64,000 bases of DNA, taken from Sarcomyxa edulis (Eukaryota > Basidiomycota > Agaricomycetes > Agaricales > Mycenaceae). The notes below the pieces were generated by a model that saw nothing but the letters and a program-made list of their open reading frames with translations, ran no database searches and was not told where the DNA came from. The position numbers and the translations under genes are program-made. This document shows, one piece after another, positions 21,716 through 33,815 of this stretch (positions within the stretch are counted from its first letter, which is position 1; each line of letters begins with the position of its first letter). The DNA lies in NCBI GenBank assembly GCA_009761415.1, contig QUOL01000009.1:868001-932000 (forward strand), read 5' to 3'.

Positions 21716-24210
21716 ATGCGGTCCACCTATACCCTCTTCCAGCTGATCTCGATCGTCAGTCCTTGTTATGCTCAGACGAGTAAACTCTTTCAATGGAAGT
21801 TTGCAAACAACGTGCGTTCTTGAGCGACGTTCTGTGTCGGTTTTACACTGATATATTGATATGGCAGTTTGTTTCGACCTCTCTTCCAACATGCCAGAAC
21901 CTGTCGATCATCGTAGAGTCATACAACGCCGATAATTCGACCCACGGGACCCCACCGTATTATATGATGGCATTCGAGGTCAACGGGGTGCCCACAACAA
22001 CATTCATTGGAACGGATGAGAATAACCTGAATTGGCAAGTCAATCATGCTGCCAGTGAGTTCTATTATCCAGTGGTACGAGTCTTGTTTGACTTTTGACA
22101 CCCGTTTTCCCAGATACCCAACTGCTTCTGAGCGTGGTTGATGCCAATGGAAGTGCTGGAGGCGTCCCACCACATCTGTTCAACGTTTCTGCTGAGAGTG
22201 AGTGCAGCGTCTGTTGATTCGATTGTAACAAATCCAACATGTTCGTCGCAGTCGGGCAATCTACCCAATGTTTACCTTCTACGACCTCGACGGCCTCGGA
22301 TTTTACTATTTCGGCCAATGTTACCACGGGAAAGGATCTGTCGACTTGTCAGCCATGGGGGATCTCGATTACAGGTGGCATCCCCCCTTACGTCGTCACT
22401 CTCCCTGCTCTCAACTCCCCTGTGGTTACGAATGTAACGCTTGAAGCGAACGAAGATCATTTCACATATATCAATCGTGCGGAACCTAACACACAGCTTT
22501 TAGGTGTGTGTCTTGTATAACACTAGATCGACGATGCGAGATTATTGATGTTTTCGTAGTTGCCGTTTCTGATTTGTGAGCTTGATTGCTGACACACAAA
22601 AGCAGCGATACTAAACTTCGAGCTTGTATAGGACTGGACGATTTGCTTCTGGAACTGTGATCGTGGACACTATAGGTGAGTATTCATCGTAAATCAGGAT
22701 ATTCCCATCCTTGATCAAGATATAGGTTCTACCGACGCAAACTGTACGGGTTTAAATAGCTCTGGAGGAACTTCAGCGCAAATTCAACAAGAAGAGCAGG
22801 CGGGTAGAACGTCCCAAAGATCACGAAAACGCACACGCATCATCATTGGGGTGGTCGTAACACTTGTTTCGCTCCTTCTACTTTCTGGCGTGGGTCTACT
22901 CTTGTTCTGGCGTCGCAAGAAGGCGATGGAACGCGAGGCCGAACATGGTGACCTTACTCCTAGGACGTTCGATGTTACTCAGGTGCCCAAAGAAGGCCAA
23001 GTACTATCCATAGTCTCATTCGTTGACTCGCCTGTCTCCACTTCTCCCGCAACTCCCGCAAGAGGCCGCGAGCATTTTATTTTAATACACTAACCCCCAA
23101 AATTCCCGAAGTGCAAAATTTTCCTTGACCACCCCACCACCCCCTCTTTTTTTTTTCTTCATGCAGCTCGAGGAAGCAGACCACCCCCCCCCTGTTGGCA
23201 CAACATCGACTAGAATGGCATTACAACTCATGATACTACATAGTTATTATCATTTCTTCTTTGATGTCTTTACCAAAGACCCTGTTGAGGTCTCGTCGCT
23301 TGCTCATCACACACCATTTGTACATACTTTCTCCTTGAATGAAGGGTAATTTAGGTTTGGGTCTGAGTTCGAGCCGGTGGCAGCAAGTGGCACAGGCACT
23401 GTCAGCTCATAAGCAGTGCCCATGTCCTCAGTATCGAGGCTCAGGAAGTCAGTATACGAGAGCTGATCAGTAAGAATATCAAGAGAGGTACTGATGCCAC
23501 TCGTGATGAGTTCAGTTGAAGTTCAGCAAAGAAATGATGACAAGAATCTTGAAGAAGAGGTACGGATTGGTAAACATTGGCTCTTGAGGGTGATTTAGGA
23601 CTGCAGATTTACTACACTGAGCTTGAATCACAGAAAAAAGTCAAATCTGACTGGCCACATGGCCATACAACGATGCCGAGACGGACACTTTGCACAAAAT
23701 CCAAGGTTTCAGTCGCCAAAACGCCGGCCGACCACCTAAATATAATATTCCTTTTCCAGGGTAAATACCACTGACCACCCCCCCCACCCCCCCCCAGGTT
23801 AGTGTACGAGAAATAATATCCTCGCGGCCTCTTGAACTCCCGCCTCTAATGCTACGCCAAGTTCCACCCCGTCTCGATACGCAGAAGCTTCCCCATATGC
23901 GCGTAAATCCGGCGGTTCGTTATCCAGTCGCCCGTCATTCAATTCTTTCCCGACGGTAGCTACACGACGATATAACAAGGCCGCAGAAGCTGGCGTGGCC
24001 CTTCGTGCTATGCAAATATCAGGTTCTCGCCCGGAATCTTCCATCATGGATTCGGACGTAGCATCTGGCTCCCATTCGCTGGGAAGTAATCAACCTCCGT
24101 CTGGAGCTCAGACTGATGGTGAGATCATCATCCAGCATCGTGACGGTGGTGGAGTGATACGAGAACTTCCCCCGCCGTATGCCGATCGCTCTGTTGCTCA
24201 AGAACAGTGA
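21716..24210 (+). pseudogene. Single-pass secreted-domain membrane protein, cut by a MITE
   Basis: The start MRSTYTLFQLISIVSPCYAQ looks like a signal peptide. The ectodomain, spread over several short exons, includes LPTCQNLSIIVESYNAD, TPPYYMMAFEVNG, GKDLSTCQPWGISITGG and PPYVVTLPALNSP; this style is common in agaricomycete cell-surface proteins of unknown function. A basic RKRTR stretch precedes one long hydrophobic helix (about 22838-22908) and then WRRKK, so the C-terminus is cytosolic. That tail is Ser/Pro-rich and ends PPPYADRSVAQEQ. The 776-bp MITE at 23059-23834 lies in the tail exon. As the sequence stands, translation ends inside the MITE after a dozen foreign residues. Leaving out the MITE and one 8-bp duplication restores the frame exactly. 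The helix is kept upstream, so a truncated membrane protein may still be made. Confidence 0.75.
23059..23834. mobile_element. hAT-like MITE, copy 2 (776 bp), inserted in a coding exon
   Basis: It has the same ends and length as 15485-16260. The target duplication is AACTCCCG (23051-23058 and 23835-23842). The insertion lies in the cytosolic-tail exon of the membrane-protein gene. Confidence 0.92.
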
Positions 24211-24890
24211 TGTTCTCGTCTCGTTGCATGAAAATTTCCTCGTTCTTTCCTTCGATCTCGTTTTTCAATCCGATGGTGACCTTTGCTACTTCTATTTTAC
24301 CCACCTTCAACCTGTAGCGCATTCTGTATATATGGCAAAGCTAACTCTCACCATCCATCCATCCCATCACACACCTTTCGCCACCATCTTCTACCTTACT
24401 CAATGGGAGGTCAGACTCAAAGTCAGACTAATTACGCGTTACGACGTATAGTGTAGAGTACACATTACCGACTTTACAATTAGTCCATGATGCAATGATG
24501 ACACGCGTTGTATCTCTATCCGCGCGCCTCACTAGTTGTCGAGGGTTGCTCTCTAGTTCAGTGCACACGAGTTCTCGATTTTCGCGTCCCAGATGAATAT
24601 TCTAGTCATTCCTCTGAGTGATAGCCTCATGATAGAGTGGACAGCACAGAAATCAGGTCACATATTACTAGGCGAATGGCTATTGCGAGACGTTCTCAAA
24701 TAACGCTGAGCACAAGCCTCGCATCAACGTACATAGATTCAGAGTCCAGAGTCACTCCCACCGACGCGACCTTACATAACGTGACGTGACTCGCGTCTCT
24801 CAAAATCTTGTCGAACAACGATTCCAAGAGCACTTGTCCGACGCTTCTCTCAACTCGAGGGTCATCTATAGAGACTATACTCTGCCAGTG
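24211..24890. other. Intergenic region before the F-box gene
   Basis: No gene is recognised. The frame of the following gene is open back to about 24786, but without a plausible ATG or family similarity. Confidence 0.45.
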
Positions 24891-27323
24891 ATGGCCGATA
24901 GACTTCCCGATGAGATGGTGAAGGAAATACTGTCTCTGGTACTTGCAGTCCCAGACGACATGTTCGTCTCCAGAGAATCAGTTTCCCCCTTTCTTCGCTA
25001 TGACAATCCGTCGAGTTCCATCGTTCTCGAAATTTGCAAACAGTGGCTTCGAGTCGCGACTCCTCTTCTTTATCATGTCGTTGTCGTTCGTTCCAAAGGT
25101 CAAGCCAAAGCTCTCGATCGCACTTTTCGTGCCAACAAGGCCCTCGGCCTGTTTGTCAAGAAATTGCGTCTCGAAGGTGGCTATGGCGCGTCGATGCGCA
25201 CAATCATTCTTGCGACTCCTCATGTTACAGACGTATTCCTTACGCTTCCTTCATGGTCCGATGAGACTGTATCTGGTCTATGCCGATCAATGTCTTCATT
25301 GGATCCTGTCCGTTTTATCCTCCATGACCCTGTTCATAGGAAAAATATCCGGCCGATTAACCAAGTTGTGGAGAAATTGTGCGAATGCATTCCAAAATGG
25401 AAGAAATTGGTGTGTGCGTTCATCCTTCTTCCAGTACTACGATGTACTCAGTATGATCCCAAGAAAACATTCGATTCTCCGCTGTATACAGACCCGAAGA
25501 AGGGCAGACCTATCATCAATGCGTTACAACTATCTCGCACCTTGGAAAAACTCCACACTCCGTTTGACGACCGGTACTACCTGGTGGATTCGTTGGATAG
25601 ACTGAAAAACATTGTGTCACTCAAAACTATCATTGTCTCGGGAATGGACACTGCTGTTCGTGATGACATATTGGGTCGTTATGAGCTTGCGTCTCGCAAT
25701 AGCTTCCGTGAAGAGGTGGCGGCAGACGTCAAGCTTCGAAAGTTGGTCAGATATCATGAACTACAGTTTGTTTTTTCTATGTCTCCACTACAATCTACTC
25801 TAATCGCATTAAAATTATGTATCAGTTCCGACAAACAGCTGAAGAAGCCTAGTGTTGCTGCAACAGAGATCACTGCTAGAGATCTATCATTTGTTCCGCT
25901 GGCATCTGCATCCACGGAAGAAAGGAATGCAATATGGACCAAAGTGATAACTTTTGCGATGGCGCACGACGGACTCGATAATCAAGAATTTCGGGCTGAG
26001 AAGATTGGCCTAACTCGCCGTTCCTTGCCACTGGTCTCGAAAGAATTCAATGTAAGCCTCCTTGTCTGGATGGGTTGAACAGTCGTTGAAGACCCAACAC
26101 CAGAGGCTCTCCCGTCCTGCCCTTTACGCTCACCTCAGGTATTTCAATCTTCGCTTGCTCGCCAATCGCTTCATCTTGGACCCTTCACTTGGACATCACG
26201 TTCGCTCTTTTTATCTGACATGTGCCTGTGACGACGATCCAAAGGACATCCCCATCCTTGAAGCTATAGTAGCCTTAATGCCTAATCTCCAGCAGTTGAG
26301 AAGCATAAACGACGAGTGTTGGGGTATATTGGCTGGACTGGTTGTTGAGACCATCAGCTGGAATACGTTCGAAGGTCTTGCGAAAACGGCCGGATCCTCT
26401 CTCCTCAAACTTCGAGCGATCAAGATTGCGGATGACTTAGAGGGGCCTCAGATCCGGTCTCCAGCTGTATTCGAACATTTTGCTCGACTTCGTAATCTGG
26501 AATGGCGTTCCTACACAAAATTCACTGATAGGGTGGGGGATGTATCCTCACAGTGCCTTGCCACTCTTGAACGACTTGATGTTTTTGAGTGTAATGAGAC
26601 ATTCCTGAACATGTTGACACATATGAGGTAGACCGTATATTGATACCCAATAGATCGACACTAACCCGTTCCCAGTCTACCTTCTCTGCGGCGCGTCAGC
26701 TTCGTACACGTCTCTAATGATCTCTCCGCAATGGAGAATTTTCTCAGGACGCATGGAGGAAAATTACGCCAGCTAGAGATTGCGGACTTTCCGATCGGTA
26801 CTCTAGACGCTTGTTCTGCGTTACCCGTCTTGGAATGGAAATCATCAGGTGTACGTCTCTTGTACCCTTGCAATTGCTCTTATCTTGACTCCTCTGCCCT
26901 CAGGCTCCTGATCCGAGTCATTTTATTTGTAAAGCCAAGCAGCGGTCTCTAGTCAAAATCAATGTGACACCAGATTGGACGTTCGTAGCCTTGTAGCCTA
27001 GAAAAACATCAACCTGTTATTCATATTGCCCTTTGATCCAGTGCAGATTTTCATTCGGAGACACTCCATGAGGAGTGGATGAACTTCTTCAAACATGTCG
27101 ATTGGTCTTGTGTCCCGGCGCTGCGTGAGATTTACTTCGAACCTTGTAACTGGCCAACAAACGAGTATGTTCCTTTCTACATATGAATCAACAAACACTT
27201 ATGTCCACGCGTAGGCGCGATTTTGCCAAAGATTTCTGGGTTCGGGCTGCGGAGTATATGTTGCAGTGGAATGTGCGATTAACGGATAGACATGGCAGAG
27301 GATGGAAGCCGCGATTGAAATAA
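24891..27323 (+). CDS. F-box/LRR-like protein of the basidiomycete type
   Basis: The start MADRLPDEMVKEILSLVL is an F-box-like helix, which in other proteins binds Skp1 of SCF ubiquitin ligases. SSIVLEICKQWLRVATPLLYHVVVV follows, the usual end of the motif. The first exon is long (to about 26050) and irregular leucine-rich repeats run through it and the later exons: LPNEIV-like turns are absent but LRKLVRYHELQ, LPSLRRVSFVHV and LRQLEIADFPIG are seen. The ending is FWVRAAEYMLQWNVRL then RGWKPRLK. Six exons fit with GT..AG introns. Agaricomycetes carry hundreds of such genes, often fast-evolving. A target cannot be inferred. Confidence 0.8.
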
Positions 27324-27757
27324 ATCGCTGACTGGCTTGGGTTATACTCGCATCGTATGGAGATGTACCAGTTCAAATAGGAACGCTTCGGGAACAATAT
27401 CAGTCTCGACTTTCAGCATCTTGTCCTACCACTTTGTCGACAGTCGACGGCCTTGCCAAATTTGAATTTCAAACAGAATCGAACCTACTTTGATCCTCAA
27501 GCTTGTTGCCACATCGAAGAACATATACCAAAGGACTCGGACTCGAAAAAGCACGATCAAACCCGAGATATGGTCAGTAGAACAAACGACATTGTCGAAA
27601 ATGGACCGCTTGTACCCTCCAGGGATTCAGACATTAATACTCGTGGTATGTGCTCTGTATCACCAAGTAGAATTTGAACACACATTTTCGGTTCGAGTTG
27701 TGCTAACCTCTGCGCCATCTCCTGCATCACTAGTGAATGTGCCGGCGGGATGCAAGA
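27324..27757. other. Convergent intergenic region
   Basis: This lies between the 3' ends of the F-box gene and the mitochondrial S10 gene. Nothing is recognised. Confidence 0.5.
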
Positions 27758-30239
27758 CTAGACAGACTTTTCGTTGGTCTGCGCCGTGGCAGCCTCTGTA
27801 GCCTCCGCTTCAATAGCAGCCATCTCCTGCCTAATAATCCTCTCACTCAACTCCTTCACCCTCTCGCTCGTCGTCAAATTCCCCTGGTCCAGCTTCATAA
27901 CCACATCACCCAACATCTTCACCCCAACCCCCACCTCCGCCCTCTCCCACCTCGTAATCCTCATCCCAACCCCCGCCATCGAATTCTTCTTCAAATACGC
28001 AATCCACTTATCCACAGACTCCGCGTCCGCATCCCACGCCTTGATCATCCTCTTATGCACCGTCCTCTCATAATTCTCCTGAGACGTCTTGTACACGAAC
28101 GGACTCTTCAGCACGGTCCATAACGATCGTTTCGTGGGCAAGTAGATGGTTTTGGAAAGGGGAATCCCGAGGGCGCTGCCGGCGTGTGATGCGAAATGGA
28201 TGAAGAGTTCGAGGAGTTTGGGTTGGTGTGACCGGAATTGGATGCTGGCGACGGGGATGGAGGTGGTGCGTGGGAGGTACCATGGTAGGAATATCCCTCG
28301 GCCGTGGATTTGAGTTGCGGTGTATTCGGCTTCGGTGTATGTGGTTTTGGGTGGGGATGGTGCGGGTGTGTCGCTGGATTGATTCGGGGAGGATTCGGCG
28401 GCTTTGGCGGCTTTCTCTGCGGCTCTGGCGGCGGTCCAGGCGTAGCCGCCTTCGTGTCCTCGGATGGGCAATGAGGCTGGATTGATTGTGGAGGGTAGGA
28501 TTAGATTCTTTTGGATGACTCTGGAAAGTAGAGTGAGTCAATGTGGAGGAATTGCGAGATGATACGGCGACGAAACTCACGATCTCCTCTCCTCAATTGT
28601 GTATGCACTTGAGAGAGACATGATAGTCAATACATATCGCTGCATGTAACTATACTAGCATTGACGTACTTCTCTGGTAACAGCCCTGGCTCTTCCTCAA
28701 TCGGTGGGACACCGATGTTTTGCTCGTCTGACGAAATGGCGGAGCTGTCGACGACGGCACCATCTTGAACGATTCCAACTCTAGAGGTAGAATACGGTTA
28801 TGGCACAGTGATGACATGCGTATGAGGATAACGTACTTTTCTGAATCTGGTTCGGCATCAGGGATTTGAACAGATTGTGCTGTTTCGACGTTCTCGGTGT
28901 ATTCAAGGCTGCAGTGAAAAGTTAACATGTAGACATGAGGTTCGGGGTGGTGTAAACGTACGATTCTGGCTCGGATACCAATACCGATTCTGGCACCGGA
29001 GGCTCCACTGCCTCTGCGGATACCTCAGTCTGTGCTGGAGTTGTGACCTCCTGCGCGAGCCTGGCTTGACGCGTCAATACGAAGATATGAGATTGATAAG
29101 ATAGTCAGAACGTACGATTCAGATGGTGGGGTTGAGGACGGAGGAAGTGTCTCCGTTGTATCCGACAGGCTCAGGTCTACGTCTGTTGATTGACTCGTGC
29201 TTGCGCTTGGTAGACTTGATGCCGATGCCGATGTTGCGTCTGTAGGAGGGGACACTGGTGAGGTTTCTGAGACGCTGGGTATTTCAGTTGGTGGTTCTTC
29301 GATGTTCGGGTGTGTGGGTGCGGGTATGGGGGAGGAGGAAGCGGCAGCAACGGGTGGAGCGTCAGTAGTAGTAGTGGTAGGTTCTGAGAGAACAGGTGGT
29401 TCTTGGGTCAGTCTGCGACGGTGATAAGAGAAATTAGGATTAGGATTATAAGCGTCAGCATCTTGAATGAGAAGGCACATACACGGGAGATGACTCCAGT
29501 TCAGCAACACCTTCACTGGGAGCAGAAGGGACGGAGGATCTGGAAGTCGAAGTGAGCGTACTTTTCGGAACATGCTAAGGAGAATGAGAGTGGGATGGAG
29601 GATACGTACGTTTCAGAGCCGTCTATATTCGAAGCACTGGAATAGACGTCAGTGGGATGGAGGAAAAACTAAGATGTAGAGTGGAAACAAGACGAACATA
29701 GATTCAGGTTCCGTAGACGCCGTTCCTTCTGTTTCTGTAGATTTCGACGCGTTTATGTCTACGTCTATGTCTATGGGAGGTATTGAAGGAGAAGGAGCGG
29801 TTGGTCGGAGTTGGACCTGGGGTGGTAGGTGACTAGCATCTGGGGCAGCTCTGTGGGGGTGTCAGTGTAAGTATATAGTGACAACAGGGAGGTGAAGAGA
29901 GGTGGAAGCGCACGTCGTTGGTGTCTCTGCTTCGGTCTCGGTATTAGCATCGGTGGGGGATACTCTGCAAAGCAAATGTGTTGATGTTGGTTGTGAGGTA
30001 TGGTAGGTGAGTGGGGGTACGTACTGTGGTGGAGTAGCAGGTGCAGGAGCAGGAGCGGGAGGAGCGGGTGGTCTGGGGTGATTGTGTTAGTGTTAGTGTC
30101 AGTGTCAGTGAGATTTGGAGATGGAGATGTAGATGGAGATGTGGATGTAGGGTACTCACTTTGTTGAAGTCGAGTATGAGTTGAGACGAGGCCATTGAGC
30201 GAGTGCTCTTCTCGATGGTCTGAGTGCAAGCCGTAGCAT
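27758..30239 (-). CDS. RSM10: Mitochondrial ribosomal protein uS10m with a long N-terminal extension
   Basis: The conserved C-terminal part has the S10 fold: VASIQFRSHQPKLLELFIHF, LGIPLSKTIYLPTKRSLWTV and SPFVYKTSQENYERTVHKR. Upstream exons join in frame through LPIRGHEGGYAW, NAYTIEERRSVIQKN and several short acidic, Pro/Ser/Thr-rich exons. The chain leads back to an ATG at 30239 that gives MLRLALRPSRRALAQWPRLN, rich in Arg and Ser, a good mitochondrial targeting sequence. About eleven exons are needed. The disordered stretch between presequence and S10 core is roughly 300 residues, much longer than in yeast Rsm10. An internal ATG at 28621 would give a short protein, but its first codons lie in an intron of the long model and lack a presequence. 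The long model is therefore preferred. It is divergent from SUS1, sharing a 305-bp spacer. Confidence 0.87.
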
Positions 30240-30544
30240 TGCGATCGACGAGCACTAGCGACGAGCGACGACGAGCTGGGTGGAATGAACGTTGAGCTCG
30301 AAGTGGTGGACGTCGGGTCGAACGGCGCCAGGAATAACTTTTTTATCGTGGCCACGTGCCGCGCACTCACTCACTCATTCACTCGCTCTCACTCACTCAA
30401 TCACTCTCACTTGGGCAACTTGAATCCTCGCGTCCCGGACTACCACCACCACCACCACTTCCCCCCACTCCCACTCCCACCACCACTCCCACTCCCACCA
30501 CCACTCCCACTCCCACCACCACTCCCACTCCCACTCCCACCGGT
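30240..30544. promoter_or_regulatory. Divergent promoter region of uS10m and SUS1
   Basis: This 305-bp gap separates two divergent start codons. It contains a CACT-rich microsatellite (about 30364-30413) and an 18-bp minisatellite (30468-30540). Confidence 0.55.
30468..30540 (+). repeat. Minisatellite directly before the SUS1 start
   Basis: About four copies of an 18-bp unit CACTCCCACTCCCACCAC end four bases before the SUS1 ATG. The frame is open through it and would add Pro-Thr repeats if translation began upstream. Confidence 0.8.
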
Positions 30545-31226
30545 ATGGCATCAGACGGCGTATACACTCAACTCCAACACCGACTCGTCAATTCCGGAGA
30601 ATGGGATCGTATACGAAGTATTCTGAGCTCGAGACTTAATGAGTCTGGGTGGACTGATCAGTTGAGGCATCGGGCGAAGGGTGCGTGCACGTTTTGTTCT
30701 GGGGAGGGGTGGGGTGGGGGAAGCTCTTCTCGTCGACTCGTCGGCCTCGTTCGAGTTCGTTTCGTCGACCTCGTTCGAGTTCATTCTCGCTTGCGTGAGG
30801 GGAAGAGAGAGTATCTGATACTAACAGCCATCCACCTACGCTAGAACACGCTCGATACATGGACCCACTATCGTTCAACGTCTTGTTGTCGGAGCTTAGT
30901 CCTCATGCGCAGAGTACGTACCTTCCTCGTTTCGTTTCGTTTCGTCTCTCGTCTTGTCTTGTGTCGTTTCGTTTCGTTCCGTCTCTTCTCGTCTCGTTGT
31001 GGTATTGGTGTTAATATTGACGCTGACGGTGTTGGTGTTGGTGTTGACGGTGTTATTCTGGTGTTCTGTTATGTTGATCTCGGTGTCATTTTGGCGTTGG
31101 TATTGGTATCGATATTGACGGCCTCATTTTGGTGTTACTGCACTCACTCTAGCCTCGATGCCACTGGCGGTGAAACTCGAAGTCATGAATATTATTCGGC
31201 AGTTTGTGGATAAGCAGTTTGAATGA
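30545..31226 (+). CDS. SUS1: Sus1/ENY2, SAGA and TREX-2 subunit
   Basis: Sus1 is a small helical protein that links the SAGA deubiquitinase module with the TREX-2 mRNA export complex at nuclear pores. Three exons give about 90-95 residues: LYTQ-like VYTQLQHRLVNSGEWDRI, LSSRLNESGWTDQLRHRAK, then EHARYMDPLSFNVLLSEL and finally VKLEVMNIIRQFVDKQFE. Both introns start GTGCGT or GTACGT and end AG, and the frame is kept. The second intron (about 30914-31152) is long for this genome and full of GTTTC and GTGTTG repeats. Length and order match the family well. Confidence 0.92.
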
Positions 31227-31416
31227 ATACACGCGTTCTACAATTCTGGACGTTCGGCGCGTATGCGGATATAACTACATTCTGGCATGGACAGTCGACG
31301 CGTATATATACACAATTCTGGTCTGGTCTGGTCGACGGTCAATACATAAAATCACAATCACAAGTAACACTCTCCTCCCCACTCACTCACCCCCCACACC
31401 TCACACCTCCTCCCCC

Positions 31417-33616
31417 TCACTCCCACACCCCCTCCGCCTCCCCCACCCCCACCAGTCTCCTATACACATCATCCTCCACATGAACACCCGTCTCGCCCTC
31501 GACGGTCGAGCCTTGATGACACGCTGCGGCGTGTTTCCACCAGAAGAGTTCTTTTACCTGTGGTGGGAAGGGTCAGTCGAGGTTAATGTTTATGTCAAGC
31601 TCGACCAAAAGCGATCGCAAGCAATCCTAATCCCCATCGCAAGTCATGACAAGGGAGGGCAACTTGAAGTAAATGACAAGAGGCGACCACGACAACCACA
31701 AACGGACGGAACACCTCGATCACGCACCTTAACCTCAAGATCCTTAACACCCTCCACAGCCACCCACTTCCGACACCTATGACACCTCCCTTCCTGGATG
31801 ACGGTCTTCTCGTGTTTACCTACATTCGCGTGCGGACGTTTGCCGCCGACGTTGGCGTTGGGGCGGGTGGTGTGTCTGAAGGCGGTTGGGGGGGAGAAGG
31901 GGAGGGCTGTTGAGGCTGATATGCCGTGGCCGTATTGCATGTGGTAGCTGTAGAGTCCCTATGTGTTAGCCGTCTCAATACTCACTACATATCAAATACA
32001 CGCTAAAAACAAAACACCAATAAGCCCCTGCCCACACCTCCAAACCTCCCATTCAAAGCACGACTCACCACTTAAAAGCCGAAAACTTCATAGCCAACCA
32101 CACCCCCCTGCCCTCTCCTCCCCTCTCGGGGGGCTCGATGCAGATGGGGCAGAGACCGTTTTTGGAGGGGCCTTTTCCTGTTGTGTAGCGGGGGGTGTAG
32201 AGGTCGAGGGGGGTGCGGGGGGGGTTGTATGTTCCTGGTGGGGGGCGGCGGGGTGGGGGGCTGTGGGGGGGGGGGAGATTGGTGAGTATATGCGGGTGTG
32301 TGATGGATGGGAGGGAAGGAGAGGAGGGGGAGAGGGAGGGCAAGGGAGGGAGGGAAGAGGGAAGGGGAAGGGAAGGGAATGGGAATGGGAAGGGAAGGGA
32401 AAGAAAGAAAGGAAAGAAAGAACGAAAGGGAAATAAAGAAATTAAGGAAAGAAATGTACCCGAGCAAGACACCATTCGGCAGTTGATAGAAAGAGCTTGC
32501 GTGGAATTGACGGTAGAGGAGTGGGAGGTCTGGGGAGATGGGGATGGTTGGCGGGAATGTGCGGTGTGGGAAGGTGCGTGTGCGTGTTGTGGATGTGGAT
32601 GTGGATGAGGATGAGGATGTGGATGGTTGTTTTTGGGGCTGTTGCTGTTGTTGCTTTCGAGGCTGTTGCTGAGATGAAGGAGGCTGTTGTTGCTTTCGAG
32701 GCTGTTGGGGATGTTGAGGCTGCTGTTGTTGGTGCTGCTGGGACGAAGGAGGCGTGATCAATTCAGACGGTGTCGTACGACGTCTCAAGGCTTTAGGCAG
32801 GGGCGTTGGTGAGTCTATGACTTGGTGTTTTCGTTTCTTGTGGTTGTGGTTGGCGGGCGGGGCTTTGGCTTTGTGTTGTTGTTTTGAATTTGCAGTAGGT
32901 GTTGAGGGGGGAGAAAGAGAAGGCGAGAGAGGCGTCAGAGGCGTCAGAGGGCTTAGTGTCAGTGCAAAGTCGGCTGTTACAAGTGGTGTCAGATGTCGAG
33001 CAGGAGCAGGGGTCAGGTTCTTGATGTCGAAGAGAGCCAGAGGCAGAGGCAGAGATACAGAATTCGAAGAAGAGCCAGGGCCGGGTGTCGAGTCGTTGTT
33101 AGTGTTTGGTGCCACAGATTGCAAGTGCTTCAAGAAAGAGTCGCGGATAACAGGTGATACATGAGAGCTCGAGTCTATAGTACTAGTAGTCCAGTCTGGA
33201 AAGTCTGGTTCCTGGTCTTGAAACGGAGTATACGTATAAAAAGCGGTGTTGTTTCGTGAGAGTGAGACGGGAGACGAGAGGGGGATCGTTGCTGGTGTTT
33301 TGAGGCCTCGTAAGAGTGGACTGTCTTGGTCGTGGGTTTGGTTTATGGGCATAGTGGGACCGTAGAGCCAGGCTAGAGAGGTTGGGGTGTGTGAGGAGAA
33401 GAGAGTCGCGTCGTCGAGGTTTGTTGCGGTGTTGTTCAGGGCGTCGTAGTCGTAGTGAAGCAGTGGGGCAGAGTTTGAGTTTGAGTGAGGTGTATCTGGA
33501 GAGACGTTGAGCCATTGGGATATCTTGTAGGGACTGGGCGTGGAATATCTGCACAGCGAGTTAGTCGTGGCTAGTAGGGAGTAGGAGGAGTTGTACCGGT
33601 CAGTAGCAGCGTCCAT
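31417..33616 (-). CDS. Rua1-type transcription regulator (C-terminal zinc-binding domain)
   Basis: The C-terminal domain matches the family named for Rua1, the activator of ustilagic acid glycolipid genes in Ustilago. Its blocks are FHASSFYQLPNGVLLG, TYNPPRTPLDLYTPRY, KNGLCPICIEPPERGG, VWLAMKFSAFKCYHMQYGHG, GRCHRCRKWVAVEGVKDLEV and VKELFWWKHAAACHQGST, with Cys and His pairs that likely bind zinc. The N-terminal 350 residues are low in complexity, with Thr/Pro/Ser runs, a KKRK basic patch and long Gln tracts (32640-32750). Four introns are inferred; the first (after MDAATDR) is 48 nt and open, and a long one (about 32265-32460) is almost pure purine on the plus strand. Many basidiomycetes without ustilagic acid keep Rua1-like proteins, so a glycolipid role is not implied. 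Confidence 0.85.
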
Positions 33617-33815
33617 CGTAAGTCAGTTCAGCTCCAAGAAGTCAGCTCAGCGTAGTCAGCTCAGTTAGCAAGGAGTGGGGAGGAAGGACGCGTAACAGGA
33701 CGCGCTTTGGGTACGCGTTATTTGACGTTATTTGGCCAACTTCAATCTCCGCTTGGACCGTCGTCACACCGCGTGACACCCTCAAGGCTACGACACACGA
33801 CACACCACGGCTGCG

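Noticed and set aside
28621..28621. ATG at 28621 as the start of mitochondrial S10
   Set aside because: It lies inside an intron of the longer, fully in-frame model and gives no mitochondrial presequence.
32213..32608. Plus-strand Gly/Glu-rich frames opposite the Rua1-like gene
   Set aside because: They are the antisense of Pro/Gln-rich coding sequence and a purine-rich intron.
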